Positions 1-10,774 of a stretch of DNA of 64,000 bases are shown one piece after another; position 1 is the first letter of the stretch, and the number at the start of each line of letters is the position of its first letter. Under the pieces are notes generated by a model that saw nothing but the letters and a program-made list of their open reading frames with translations, did no database searches and was not told where the DNA came from. This DNA is from Ilyonectria destructans (taxonomy: Eukaryota; Ascomycota; Sordariomycetes; Hypocreales; Nectriaceae). Made by a program: the position numbers and the translations under genes. The stretch covers positions 1,054,001-1,118,000 of the forward strand of contig JAHEWK010000005.1 of assembly GCA_020740775.1 (NCBI GenBank), read 5' to 3'.

Positions 1-570
1 TCGTGATCCTAGGCCCTTTTCCAGCTCTTCGATGTTGAAACCACCCAGGTTTTGTCGATTTAGCAAGGCCGGCGCGACGGGTGCAAGCGTCACGAGGAAG
101 GACTGTCCAAAGTCGGTCTTCAGGTGATCGATAAGGCGAATGACTCCTCCGAGAGACATGGCTTCCTCGATATCCAAGTCCAGTCCATTAAGTCCCGCCC
201 AAGCGATCATCTTTCGAAGCGGTTGGTAGTATTTGTGAAAGCCCTCGAGCGTGCCGTCAAGCCTGGAATACGAGCCTTGCGCGGCCCCACCGAGCATGCC
301 GAGCACTTTGATTCCCGCGGCCTGGAGCTGTCGGACCTCTGCCCACAAGGTGTCGAACTTTTCGGAGTCATAGAGATGGTCGTTTAGGTTGATTTTGTCG
401 GGCGCATTGAGGTGGATCGCGGCGACGATAACGTGGGTAACACCAGCCGAGGGCCTGAGAGCGGGGAGGATGGAGACGTATTCGCCCTTGGAGTACTGGG
501 TCTGGTGGTAGTAAATGACCCGAGGGCGATGGGGCTTGCTAGTGACGGGTTGTGGCATAGCGAGACGCAT
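1..570 (-). CDS. GH18 family glycosidase (chitinase/ENGase-like), 5' part only
   Basis: The reading frame is open from an ATG at 570 to the left edge of the window: 190 codons, C-terminus missing. The catalytic GH18 motif (usually DGxDxDxE) is visible as NGLDLDIE at residues 128-135, so E135 is the likely acid/base. Upstream are a beta-strand-like VIYYHQTQY segment (residues 18-26) and a GMLGGAAQGSY stretch (91-101), which fit the early strands of a GH18 barrel. There is no hydrophobic leader at MRLAMPQP, so the enzyme is probably intracellular, like fungal cytosolic GH18 endo-beta-N-acetylglucosaminidase/chitinase-like proteins. The start has a good context (GCCAAAATG). Substrate (chitin, chito-oligosaccharide or N-glycan) cannot be decided. 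Family assignment rests on the motif and general pattern, not on a search. Confidence 0.75.
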   Translation of the reverse strand, partial: MRLAMPQPVTSKPHRPRVIYYHQTQYSKGEYVSILPALRPSAGVTHVIVAAIHLNAPDKINLNDHLYDSEKFDTLWAEVRQLQAAGIKVLGMLGGAAQGSYSRLDGTLEGFHKYYQPLRKMIAWAGLNGLDLDIEEAMSLGGVIRLIDHLKTDFGQSFLVTLAPVAPALLNRQNLGGFNIEELEKGLGSR

Positions 571-943
571 TTTGGCAGTTTCTTCTTGGGTAAGTCAAAG
601 AGCAAAGGTTGGGATTTGAAGGGGCTGGTAGCGACGATGTTGCACCAAGGTGAGACAGGTCATCTGAGATAGACACTCGCGCTTAAGTCACGCTTCAGCC
701 AATAGGACTGTTGAGCGGTAATGACATTTTGCGTGCTCATCGCTATTCAGTGTAAAGATAAAACAAGAAAAATCCAAAAATTTTCTTAAATCAAGGATTT
801 AGTTTTTACTCGATAGGGAGCTAGAAAGCTTTTCACCCAACACCTTGTCACTGGGGAATGAATACCCGTCGGCGGCAAGGTGGGAGAGGGAATCGGAGGA
901 TAGATGCTACCCTACACTACCTGTCCAAACCAGCAAAAAGTAA
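571..943. other. Intergenic: shared upstream region of the GH18 gene and tRNA
   Basis: About 370 bases between the GH18 start and the 3' end of tRNA-Leu. It holds an A-rich stretch around 755-800. Since the tRNA lies on the same strand upstream of the GH18 gene, this stretch should contain the GH18 promoter and, next to 940, the pol III terminator region. No coding frame is convincing. Confidence 0.4.
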
Positions 944-1045
944 TGATGAGACTGGGATTCGAACCCAGGAGGATTGCTCCACCAGGAAATTGAGGTGTTA
1001 AGGTTGACCTTAACCTGGCGCCATAACCAACTCGGCCATCTCACC
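944..1045 (-). tRNA. tRNA-Leu (anticodon AAG) with 20-nt intron
   Basis: On the minus strand the gene starts GGTGAGA and ends TCTCATC plus discriminator A, forming a 7-bp acceptor stem with one G:U pair (position 2:71). The D arm reads GCCGAGTTGGTTATGGC. The anticodon stem CCAGG/CCTGG encloses TT-AAG-G, with the AAG anticodon at 1009-1011. A 20-nt intron (988-1007) follows position 37, the canonical place, and contains CCTTAA, which can pair with TTAAGG of the anticodon loop as usual for nuclear pre-tRNAs. A long variable arm (GGA-GCAA-TCC) fits a class II tRNA (Leu/Ser). The T arm is CTGGG-TTCGAAT-CCCAG. Mature length without CCA is 82 nt. Confidence 0.95.
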
Positions 1046-2067
1046 AAGGATCTCGAGGACCCGCTTGTGGATTGGTGTTTGAGCCGCTTCATCGTCGTTC
1101 TTATGGGGTTGGGGCCACACGGGTTTAGCCCTAGAAAATATCGCTCAATTCCATACATTCTTTTTATGCGGAACAGTGTAGTGAACCGTGGGGAATGGAA
1201 ATAAGCTAAAAACTCTTAAGAAATGCCACAATCCCAGTAAGTTACAATGTTTATCAGCCAATATCACCAAGTTGCACAGTGGATGGTGTGACATGCTGAT
1301 GTTATGAGCACCGTCACGTGATGCCCTCACAGCAACATTCCTCCTTGTATTGACCGGCTCACACAACTACAACCAAAGCATGGTATCAGAACTGGGAAAG
1401 GATGGAAATCCGGAAACCGGATTGTGAACTATAAGATCCAACTCCGTCTAACTCTTTGGGTATCTCTTACCTCGGTAATTAAGCTTGTTGTGGATCTATA
1501 GGCAAGGAATAGCCTCCAAGAACATATTTAACGTTATTTAGAAGCTTAGATATTGCCAACACATAAGCAACTGATGTGCTGCATCCCATTTCAAGGGTGT
1601 TTTGAAGACCACGTGTCCACAGGATCTTGCGTGTCAGTAGTCCAGGATGAAGACTTCCAGATTCGTCCCCATTCCCCGTTGTTCTACGCCTCTTTTCTTG
1701 GCCGCCTTACAGCGTCCAAGGATGTTCGTCTTCGTCGGCGAGGAAATCCCCGACTTTCCGTCCAATATCGGTGAATCGGGCGAGGAAACCAGTGCGAGGT
1801 GTCAAGCCGAACGGCACCGGAGCTGAGAGAGTGGAACGGGCCGGTTGAGTTACACCGACTCCGGCCAATGAATGACGCGTCAACGGTTAGTGTCCACCTC
1901 ACCTTAGTCGTATTGGTAAAATAACGACCGGTTATCACGCTAAAGTGAAGTACAGCAATGTGAATGCTGGAACATCATTAAGATAAATACCTTGCTTTGG
2001 TAGGTCAATTGACTTTTTGCTCTAGATCAAACCCATTGTACACATTTACAACCCTGAGCAAACCAAA
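1046..2067. other. Intergenic region, no gene recognised
   Basis: About 1 kb between the tRNA and the SDR gene. Only short unconvincing reading frames on both strands; no domain-like sequence. The last 60 bases before 2068 (ACAACC...AAACCAAA before the ATG) look like a normal 5' leader of the SDR gene. Confidence 0.4.
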
Positions 2068-3143
2068 ATGGTCTCGATATCAGGAATCCGCGCCTCCAAC
2101 GCTCTGATCACTGCGGACACTGTCCCTCGTGTCGCAGTAGTGGTCGGCGGAACAGCTGGTATAGGAAAAGCGACCCTATCCCTTCTCGTCTCGAAGAAGA
2201 CGCCTATCAAGATATACGTGATTGGTCGTAATGCGGCGAAGATGAAGCCTTTTCTTGACCAGCTACGGCAATCAAATGATCAGGCAGAAATTATTGGGCT
2301 TGAGGGGCAAGTATCCTCGCTGGCAGATACAAAGAGGCTGTGTGACAGGATCAAGAGTCAGGAGAACAGTATCGATCTGCTCTTCCTCAGCGCTGGGGCC
2401 TTACCAATTGCAGGGAGACAAGGTATCCCTCCAATTTTTGTTTCTACTTCAATACTTGACCAAGACTGACAAGTATACAACCTTCAGATACTTCTGAAGG
2501 CATCGAGTCATCTTTATCCCTAATTTACTACTCTCGCATCGTTTTTACGCTCGAATTACTCCCCCTCCTTAATGCGTCCCCCAACAACCCTCGAATCGTC
2601 TCCATCTTCTCTGCCGGCAGCGAATCCGCTTCTCTACACCTCGACGATATGCAGCTCGCCAAGCCAGGTCACTTCACCATCGGCAACTGGATGGTCGCAG
2701 GTGCGACGTATAATCTGTTAGCATTGTCCAAGTTGGCGGATGAAAACCCTAAGATAGTGTTCATCCATAATCACCCTGGCTTCGTACAGACAGATCTTGT
2801 GAAGAAGGGGATGGCAGGGAAGTGGTATAGCCCCGTCGTGAGCAAGATCGTACCTGTGGTAATGCGTATCGTGGGCCACTCAGAGGAGTTTGCAGGGGAA
2901 AGGTCTCTATATTTAATAACGAGTGCCACATATGGCGGAAAGGGTGTAGCGTTAGGCGCTGGGGATGTGGTTGGACTCACCTTGAAGAAGACCGAGAGCG
3001 GCGGCCTATTTGAGGTTGGTGATGCGTTTGAGTGCTTGCACCTGGACAAAGTCGTGAAGGGGTTGGAAGCGAAGGATGCGCAGAGGATTGTGTGGAAGCA
3101 AACACTTCAAGTTATTAAAGGAGTGGTCGGCGATGCTGATTGA
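2068..3143 (+). CDS. Short-chain dehydrogenase/reductase (SDR) family protein
   Basis: Two exons: 2068-2422 and 2488-3143. The 65-nt intron starts GTATCC, has a CTGAC branch site and ends TTCAG; the join is in phase (codon GAT). The product is 336 aa. The N-terminal Rossmann fold shows the nucleotide-binding motif GGTAGIG at residues 27-33, followed by a VIGR turn; basic residues after it favour NADP(H). LFLSAG replaces the usual NNAG. The strict YxxxK catalytic motif is not obvious; an IYYSR segment just after the intron and TYNLLALSK further on occupy the expected area, as in a group of divergent fungal SDRs. HNHPGFVQTDL matches the PG..TD segment after the active site. Substrate unknown. 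No biosynthetic partner genes adjoin it. Confidence 0.85.
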
Positions 3144-3643
3144 TAGCATGTTAAGCTATTCGAAAGTTCACTGATTTAAGTTGTAGCTTTTAGGGCCAAG
3201 TATAAGACCTGCTAATGTATTGCTGTTGCTTATAATCTAGTGCGCATTGCGATATATCCGAGAGATTATTAAATGAAGCCAATCTAGGAAACCTAAAAGA
3301 CTGTGAAAAATATTCCTAATGGAGATCAGAAGCCACTGGCTTCTCTCCTGGTTTGTTCGCGGTGCTCGAGTGTTGCTACGAGTTCCGGTATACGTGTTAT
3401 TGTTGTGAATGATTTATGGTGCAGCCTCGATCTGTCAAATATCCTCTTCCAACAGGCTATATAAAATGTATTACATATCTATTATCACATTACGCTTCTA
3501 AGGACTGATAAATATGATGTCCTGTACGAAAAAGGCAGTGCAAAGTCGTGGGGAACATCTATCATTTAACTAGACAGCAACTGACGTCGGGGTAGCGGTG
3601 GCTATGCCCTATACAGATACTACCAAGTCGCGGCATGCCACTT
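3144..3643. other. Intergenic region between convergent SDR and pseudogene
   Basis: About 500 bases, moderately AT-rich (for example around 3225-3290 and 3460-3500). It should hold the 3' ends of the SDR gene and of the degraded gene on the other strand. No further coding or RNA feature seen. Confidence 0.35.
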
Positions 3644-4969
3644 TCAACCTCTTCTACTTCGAATTTGGGTCAATCCGCCCGTGAGACAGTTGTTCGATAC
3701 TGTGCCCCCCTGCTTAACATTCTTGCCCCTGCAGTTACACCCGTCGATCAGCGCAAGCAGATACCTTTTACACTCGTCCATATCGGACAGCCACTTGCAC
3801 CCCTCGAAGACCTGGAGGGAGATTGCGAACTCAGTCAGCGACTGGTTGTTCTTAACGGGGAACGTGTACTTTCTCTCGTGGAAGAAGTTCTCTGGTGCAA
3901 TGTCCGAATCCTCGATCTCCTTCATGGCTGACTTGCAGAACGAGTCGAGCGCGTTGTCGGCCCTCACGTGGTCCTCATCCCGACCGCTGTTGTAGCAATT
4001 GTTCTCATTCTTCATTGGGTCTCCATACTCGACGGCGAGGGTTCGGGGCGGCTCCGCCGTCGCGCTGGCCTTCGCCGTGGTTGATATGGTCGACGTAGTT
4101 GAGCTGGCAATTGGACACGTTCTGATGGCATCGTCGACTTCCTCCCCACCATAGGGATCGGGAATGGGTAGAGGGACGATATTGCTCCACGGGTCCTACG
4201 AGCAGAAGGGGACCAGATAATGGCACCTCTGCGCCATGGGAGACGCAGCCTCGAATATCCGCTCCTCTAGCCCATATTAAGCGGCGCCAAAGCAGGCGGC
4301 GCCATAAACAGGTAGTCCTCCGGTGGAAGACGTTGTTGGGAATTGTGCTGGTTTCTCTTGCCCCGAATCCATTCATCCTCCTCCTTGATCCAGGGATAGT
4401 CAATCACGAGGGGGTCGACCATCAGCCGAGTCTCTTCCGGCAGAGGTCGGGTGGCGAAGATGCTCATATGCGCCAATATATCCGGGCGGAGACCCATGGG
4501 CCAAGTGCACAGCCAAGACGAAGTCGTGAATTGTAACGTACGGTTTGTCCGAGGCTTGGACAACAAAGGGAGCCAAGTTTGTGGGGCAATCCTCTCCACA
4601 GCATCGCATCAGATTCATGCGCCCTTCGACGTGTTCATACACGCAGTTTGTATCGTCCGGGTCTGCGTGTTCGTGGTCGCTAAGTCAGGCCTCCTCCCAG
4701 TCGTTCAACGGAGAAAGAGTGATCGATACAGACGACACTTGCGGCTCTATCAGCGGCTCTTGCGAGATGGGATGCCAGCTTGTGTCGCCCAAGGTCTGAT
4801 GGAAATATGCCTCACGGGGTCCATCCGGATTGGCAGGGCCCTCGAGGACGAAGACGCTGGTTTGTAGAGGGCCACGGAGGGGCCAGCAAAGGCGTTTGGC
4901 AGCCTCAGTGTTCTTAGGAACACGACCGGTCAGGCTGGATTCGCTGAATGAAGGCAGGGAGTCAGACAT
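3644..4969 (-). pseudogene. Inactivated 441-codon gene with five in-frame stops, RIP-like
   Basis: One reading frame runs from ATG 4967-4969 to a stop at 3644 without any frameshift, but is interrupted by TGA at 4685-4687, TGA at 4400-4402, TGA at 4373-4375, TAA at 4277-4279 and TAG at 4196-4198. Each can be explained by one C-to-T change from CGA, CAA or CAG. Protein-like sequence continues across every stop: a Pro/Ser/Thr-rich middle (CPIASSTTSTISTT near 4110), conserved-looking cysteines, and a C-terminal segment with IDGCN, GKNVKQGG and NNC. That C-terminal Cys/KQGG pattern recalls C-termini of several fungal extracellular proteins (from memory, unverified). No signal peptide is visible at MSDSLPSFSES. 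An intron spanning 4196-4402 could in principle hide four stops, but the enclosed sequence looks coding. Confidence 0.75.
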
Positions 4970-7428
4970 GGCGATGATTGATTAGGGGATTGAATATTGA
5001 GGTTGAGAGAAACACAGATGCGAGAGCTGAGTTGTAACCGCTCGACATATTTATCTTACTGTCTGGCGTTGGTCGGGCCCATATCTTGCTTCTCCACCCT
5101 TGCACAGCAAAATAGCCAACAACTTGCCTTGTGTATATTAAATGGTCTGCAGGCGCTTGGACGTCAGTTGAGCCCCCTTCTTACGATTAAGCTTAATAAG
5201 GGCAGCTGACCAAGGATGCCTGGAGCCTGGAAAGGTTCGTTTGCGGGATTCAAGGTATGCTGCATCCCGCGCTTGAGGTCAAAGTTGATGAAGTTTATCC
5301 CGCCCGCCGCGCTGATGTCAAGATGACATTCAGAACACCATCATACGCTTTTTGTAACAAGAAAAAATATTATAGCTTGACCCAATACCCCCCACTAGCA
5401 CCCTAAGATAATAAAGAGAAACGACTCTGAGACCACTTTAAGATGTAATATGAATACCAGTGCGCTAAGAGTGTCAGCAATTCCTCCAATATGAAGCTGA
5501 CCGAACAAGCAGAAAGTAAGTGAACTCAGCCATTGGCCCTACTCACCACCAACGCTATTGGTAGTTTGTTGGTGGCTAGTGCAACTAGTGCAGACTGGGC
5601 AAGCGACAGAAAGTGAATGAGATCTTGCACAGGATCGAGGAAAGGACCTCTCTAGGTCACGACTTGTCAAGTGACGCCATCGAACAAATGGATACGAGAA
5701 CGGTTGCTACAGAAAAGGGGGCAAGTGCCCGACGGTTTGGTAATCCCTTGCAAGAATACGGACTTGGCCGTCTGAGAACCTGCTCTTGGTTGGCACTAAA
5801 TCCCAAAAATCGCGCAGCATCGGCTGTAAAAGTGGTACACGTTGGGAACGTGTGGCATGTGATAGAATGTGATGGGTATGAGTCTCCTGCATCTCCTAAC
5901 TTGACAATCAAAAAGGCTGGCCTGGAGGTCTAATAGGTAAGTATTGCGCCGAATGAGCATAGAGGAAGTCTTACGGTGCAAAGTGTGTACCTACTCATAG
6001 CGCACCGAACGCGCTCATTCGATTACGACTAGCGTCTAAACGGCCTCTGAGTAGCTTCCGATCCTCTGACGACAGATCTTATCCCAACGGTCGTGAGGGG
6101 CTACAGCGGGGTAGGTAATTGCACGAGCCATGGGCGCGATGTCTCGTTCAATTCTTAGTTCTGTGATGGTGACATTTCTCTTCCAAAAACGACTGAAGGT
6201 TATCGGCACCAGTCCTCAAGTTCCGCGGGGCTAGGCTTTCTTCAGTCCACCGGCTTGCGCGGAAGCGAGGAGCCGGGGCTAATGCCTCTCTTTGCCCCGT
6301 CCGCTAACCAAAGGCAAACTTGGTTGAGTGGAGACCACAGGGTTCATGCCACGAGGGCGACGTGCTGAGACGGTTCGAGAGGTACCTAGTCGACGAACAC
6401 GGCTGGTGAAGGAATTGATGTTATTGACTTGCGCCTGGTATTAATGTGTAGGGTGAGCTTTGTGTTGACCATGATTGTGGCAGGATGCAGGAACAAGTAT
6501 GGCAGTCTTTTGCAAGGCGCCAATCGACGTCCCGCTCAAGATGATTTGGAAAGTTCTTTGGACGCAGGAGTGTTCCTCAACATCGACACCGGATGGTTAT
6601 CCTGATATTTTTACACATTTTAGCCGATGCTACCCAAAGTCATTCTTGTCATAACAGGGTAGTCATCATTGTCATCACCGTCCACAACCCTTGAGCGACG
6701 GCATGCACTGTCATGAAGAGTCATCAAATGACAGTGCATGCCGTCGCCACACGAAGATCTTCTTCCGCTAAGGAAGGTGAATTGGCACGAGCATTGATCT
6801 TTTTTAATATAGTACGCACGGGTGATAATCAAGCATAGTACGGAGTATGTTATCGATCTGTCGGGGTTTTATTTAGAAGACGAGATCCTGGCCCCACAAG
6901 TCAACCCCACGCTGGGTTCGTGTCTACTGCGTTGCGATGAGAGAGGCGAAGATCCTGATTGAACGGTGCTGAGCTCGCAGCCACCATTGACCTGTCACCT
7001 TGGCCGTAATCAGTACGTATCGTGGCATGATATCACGGTGTGATTGGGAGTATTAGCGCCCCTGATTGGGCATGTGACATAAATGGGAAGCGAGTTGGCG
7101 TCTAGCCTCAGCATCCATGTCGAGACAAGCCAATAAACCAGGCTGTTTAGTTGATGGATGGGAGGGGCAAATTGGGTCAACCACGCTGTCGGGACACAAC
7201 CAACAACTGAAAAACTGTCTTCCAGTTCCCCCAATAGTTGCTCCCCCCCGGATTCTTGTTGTCTCCTGTCTCCCATCTCTTCTCTCTTGGTCCGCTCGTC
7301 ACCTGAATGGCGTAAAACCCCACGTCCGCGCCACGTCAACGCCGCCCGAACTTGGTCCTTCACCTGCAAGTCGGCCGCAACAACAAACCTGGGAATCTTA
7401 GTTTCACGCTGGTTCATCTGAAAAAAGC
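4970..7428. other. Long gene-poor interval (2.46 kb)
   Basis: No convincing gene. The 106-codon frame at 5613-5933 lacks codon bias or any recognisable motif. An AT-rich patch lies near 5350-5420. A perfect inverted repeat sits at 6695-6747 (listed separately). 7100-7428 is pyrimidine-rich and leads into the C2H2 gene start, so it probably contains that gene's promoter and 5' UTR. Confidence 0.4.
6695..6747. repeat. Perfect 20-bp inverted repeat with 13-nt loop
   Basis: The left arm is 6695-6714 (starting GCGACGGCATGCACTG) and the right arm 6728-6747 is its exact reverse complement. The spacer is 13 nt (6715-6727). A transcript of either strand would fold into a stable GC-containing hairpin. 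It lies in gene-poor sequence, over 600 bases from the nearest gene. It could be a remnant of a foldback/MITE-type element, a small-RNA precursor or a terminator-like structure; the sequence alone does not decide. Confidence 0.9.
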
Positions 7429-10400
7429 ATGGAAGACCCTGGCGCTCCCGCTCTCCGCTTCATTGACGCGATGGAGCGGCGTATCTTGCAATGGATGCGC
7501 GATCGCGAGACCATCAAGTCGCCCCGTGTGACGTACCGAGCGCAAACGACAGCCCTGGAGGAGAAGATTCGAAATGAGTTCGCGTGCATGCCGCCAAACC
7601 CGAGCCCCCAAGACTACAGTGCGGCTACGCAGAACACAATAAACCTCGGTGGCCAACTGAGGGACCTGCAACTCAAGCATACTGCTACTATCGCCGACGA
7701 CGAAAGTAGTTACGTTCTGACATTGTACGCGCACATCAAAACCTTCTATACACATATGTTCAATGTAATGGAGTTGCGCGCCTTGGAAGAGCTGTTCGAG
7801 GAATACAAAAAGGAGATGTCAAAGGAATCGAAACATCCCCCCAGCAATCTCCCTGCCGCAGGAGAGTCCACACATGATGAGAGCGCCCAGTTGCAAGAGA
7901 ATGCGATGCCGGAAGAGAGCGTGCAGCTAGATGAGACTACGGAACCGCAAGAAACTCCTCAGCCGCAAGAACGTGGAGAGTGTCAAAAGAACACGCTCCA
8001 AGGAGACACCGCGCGACCGCAAGAGGCCACGCAACGAGACGAGAGTTCGCAGTTGGCAATTGATCACACCTCCACACATCCAGATGTTCAAGTTCCTGAC
8101 ACCAGCGAACAAGAACCTGATGTCAACATGCAAGAACCAGATCCCCAAGAGCTTGACGAAGTGCAACTCCGACCCACGCCTGCCAGTCCCGTAAGTTCTG
8201 CATGCCCGACCAGACACATGGAATTAAGTATTTTGCTAACAAGTCCAGTCCAAAAGAAGACGGTCCGCAGTGGCAGGCCCTCATGAGCCATCGAAGCGTG
8301 CTCGGACAGGCCAAACACGACCTTTGGACTCGGAGAGAGCCATGGATTTTAATGATGTATTCCAAAATGGCAAAGCCGCCACGAAGCACATCATCGTGAA
8401 TTACAATGGCGAGTGGTATATTCTTATGTGCGAGGAGCACGGCATGATCTTCACCACAAACAGACCCACCAGGGGTGCTGGTGTGCACCTTGACAGCGAA
8501 GCCCACGGACGACTGGGACGGAGTGAGCAGCAAGCTATTGACCAACTCGGTATTCGTGTTCGAAACTGTAACGCACTATGCGCAGAGAGGAACAATGAAG
8601 TCGCCCGCGAGGCGTTCAAAAATGGCCACCGAAATCCGACGAAGGCCAGGGTGTTCCACCGAGAATCGTCTGACGACTCAGACGCATTCCGGCCCACTAG
8701 ATCCTCGAGGAATGAAGAATCGTCAAACGCTAATTCCACGAGCCGAAGAACTCGAGGAGAGTTTGTGGGGGTTGTTGATCCAGTACCCGGCGAGATCTAT
8801 CTCGGATACTACAACCAGTGGTACGCCGTTCTAGTTCTTCCTAGTGTGGCCGTCGAGGGAGCAGTTTATACCGGTCTACCGGGAACCATCCAGGACAAGG
8901 ACATGGACTTCATGGACGATGTACCGCAGTGTTTCGTTCTCGACCCGCAGACCGGCGCTCTTAAATGGCAGAAAGGCTATGAAGACGGCGGGAAGTCCGT
9001 CACTGAACGGCAGTTTCCAACCGTTTTCTTCGACGTTGCCGACTTTTCGAATAAAAACTCCATCGCTTGGCTACCAGCGAAAGATCTTAGAGCCATGGAT
9101 GTCCATGGCCCTGAGCTCAAGCTCGTACCAAATTCGAAATCAGTTATCAAGTATTTGGAGACACGTTCGAACAACCAGACTGACGAGCCAAGAGCTGAAA
9201 TTCCGGAGCCCATGGATCCCGAGGATCGTCCAAGAGACACGAGCGCTGTGAATACGGGGGACTGCGAGGATGTCACCAACGAGGCGAATCAGCCCACGCA
9301 AGAACAGGATGAGCAGTCGGGCTCTGCTTCGCCTGAAATGGTTCAAAATGACCCTGAAGTGGACGATCAAGGGGAGCATGAAGAGATGGACTCCTCTCCG
9401 CTTCCTCCTCTTATGGAGATGAGCCCGCTAGAATCCCCATCAAGAAGCGACAGGGAAGCACCTGAGTTGACCAATGACCAATCGGATCCACTGCCAAATG
9501 ACATCCCGCTCACTTACAAAAACGTTGAGTCTCTAGAGGCTCGTGAGGTTTCTGAGGGCACGTCGATTGGTGGATTGTTCAGAACATTTACGAATGAAGA
9601 TGACTTCAGCTACGAGCCCAAGTTGGATCAATCAAATTTTCAGGGGTATAAGGCTCCGAGCGTTGTGTCCATAAGCAGCGGTTCTTCGAGCAGATCAAGT
9701 TCTGCGCCTCCTGCAACTGCAGTAGCTCCTCCACCTCCAATCATCGCAATGCCCGAGATGGCTATTGTCCCATATCGATCTATATATCCGGCTCCTACAG
9801 CTCCAGTCCAGGGAAACCAGGAGAACGGCCAGCCTGCATCAACCGACCATGCCCACTTGATACAAGCGGCGAGAGACACGCTGCAAATGGGAGGGCTGTC
9901 TTCGGAGGACAACTTCCAGAGCTCAACACCAGGGGCCGGAGTCTACCCAGCCGCTGCCACCTCGGCGCCAGGCGCCCCGGGGGCCAGGGAAAAACTAGTC
10001 AACCAACCACCAATCCAAAGAACTCCATTGGCACCACCATCTCAAGCAGCTCAAGAACGGGTGCTTGTAACGCAGGTCACCGTACAACCTCCAAAAACTT
10101 ACGAAGAGTTCTTCGCCAATACTACTGGAGGCAGGACAGTCGATGTGGCGGCTGCCGCACCTATTCCCAGAGGCCAGACCTCCGTCCATCGAAAGGAAAG
10201 CATTTCAATACATACGGCGGCAACAGTACACCAGAATATCCAACTGGGCCCACATCCACCGCCTGGTTTCTCGCCTGCTCGCAGACCAGGCTTTTTCCTC
10301 CCTTCCCCGAAGGAGCTCAACGCAAGCTTGATGGGCCCAACCACAAACCGCCTACCACCCCTAAATCCCGGACCTGATCATGCTATGCCGGTGTCCTTTT

Positions 10401-10774
10401 CCCAGCCACCTTTACAAAGTCTCACACCTGTTATGAACTACGCGGCACCCATGCTGCGTCCTGACGTTGGATCGAGGCCAACTCCCCAGCTACCATTACC
10501 AAACATGCAGGTGGTGCCAAGTCAACATCCACGGCCCTTTCACAACCAACCTCTCAATGGGCAGCAGCTCAAGGCATCCGGTATGGCCCCAATCCTGCCT
10601 TCGCCAACTTTGTCACCACAGCAGTCTCAGCATGGACAAGCGCGCCAAGATTTCCCACAACGCAGTACAACGCCGGGTACGGACGCTAAGTTCCCATGTC
10701 CACATTGTCCACGTCGAGCTCATACACAACAATGGCTGAGTAAGCATATATACGAAGAGCATCCCAATTGCTAG
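7429..10774 (+). CDS. Large C2H2 zinc-finger protein, probable nuclear regulator
   Basis: Two exons, 7429-8190 and 8249-10774, separated by a 58-nt intron (GTAAGT...GCTAAC...CAG), phase 0. The product is 1095 aa. Residues 1-130 look folded and helical; about 140-250 is a Glu/Gln/Pro-rich repetitive stretch (PQE, QLDE). Just after the splice is a basic SKRRR...SKRAR cluster, a likely bipartite nuclear signal. Two related segments follow, NYNGEWYILM and GYYNQWYAVLVLP, each with a short strand pattern around a Trp-Tyr pair; the second recalls small chromatin-reader folds such as PWWP (a guess). After about residue 420 the protein is mostly disordered, Pro/Ser-rich. The extreme C-terminus is a single C2H2 finger, C-x2-C-x12-H-x4-H. 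One finger binds DNA weakly, so a chromatin cofactor role is as likely as a sequence-specific factor. Start: ATG in AGCATGG context. Confidence 0.85.

Noticed and set aside
4005..4642. Overlapping minus-strand frames (4005-4403, 4267-4599) that could suggest frameshifts in the 4 kb pseudogene
   Set aside because: A single frame from 4969 to 3644 carries the protein-like sequence throughout; the others are shadows opened by the GC content.
5613..5933. 106-codon plus-strand frame
   Set aside because: No motif, no codon bias, no splice context; compatible with chance in a gene-poor interval.
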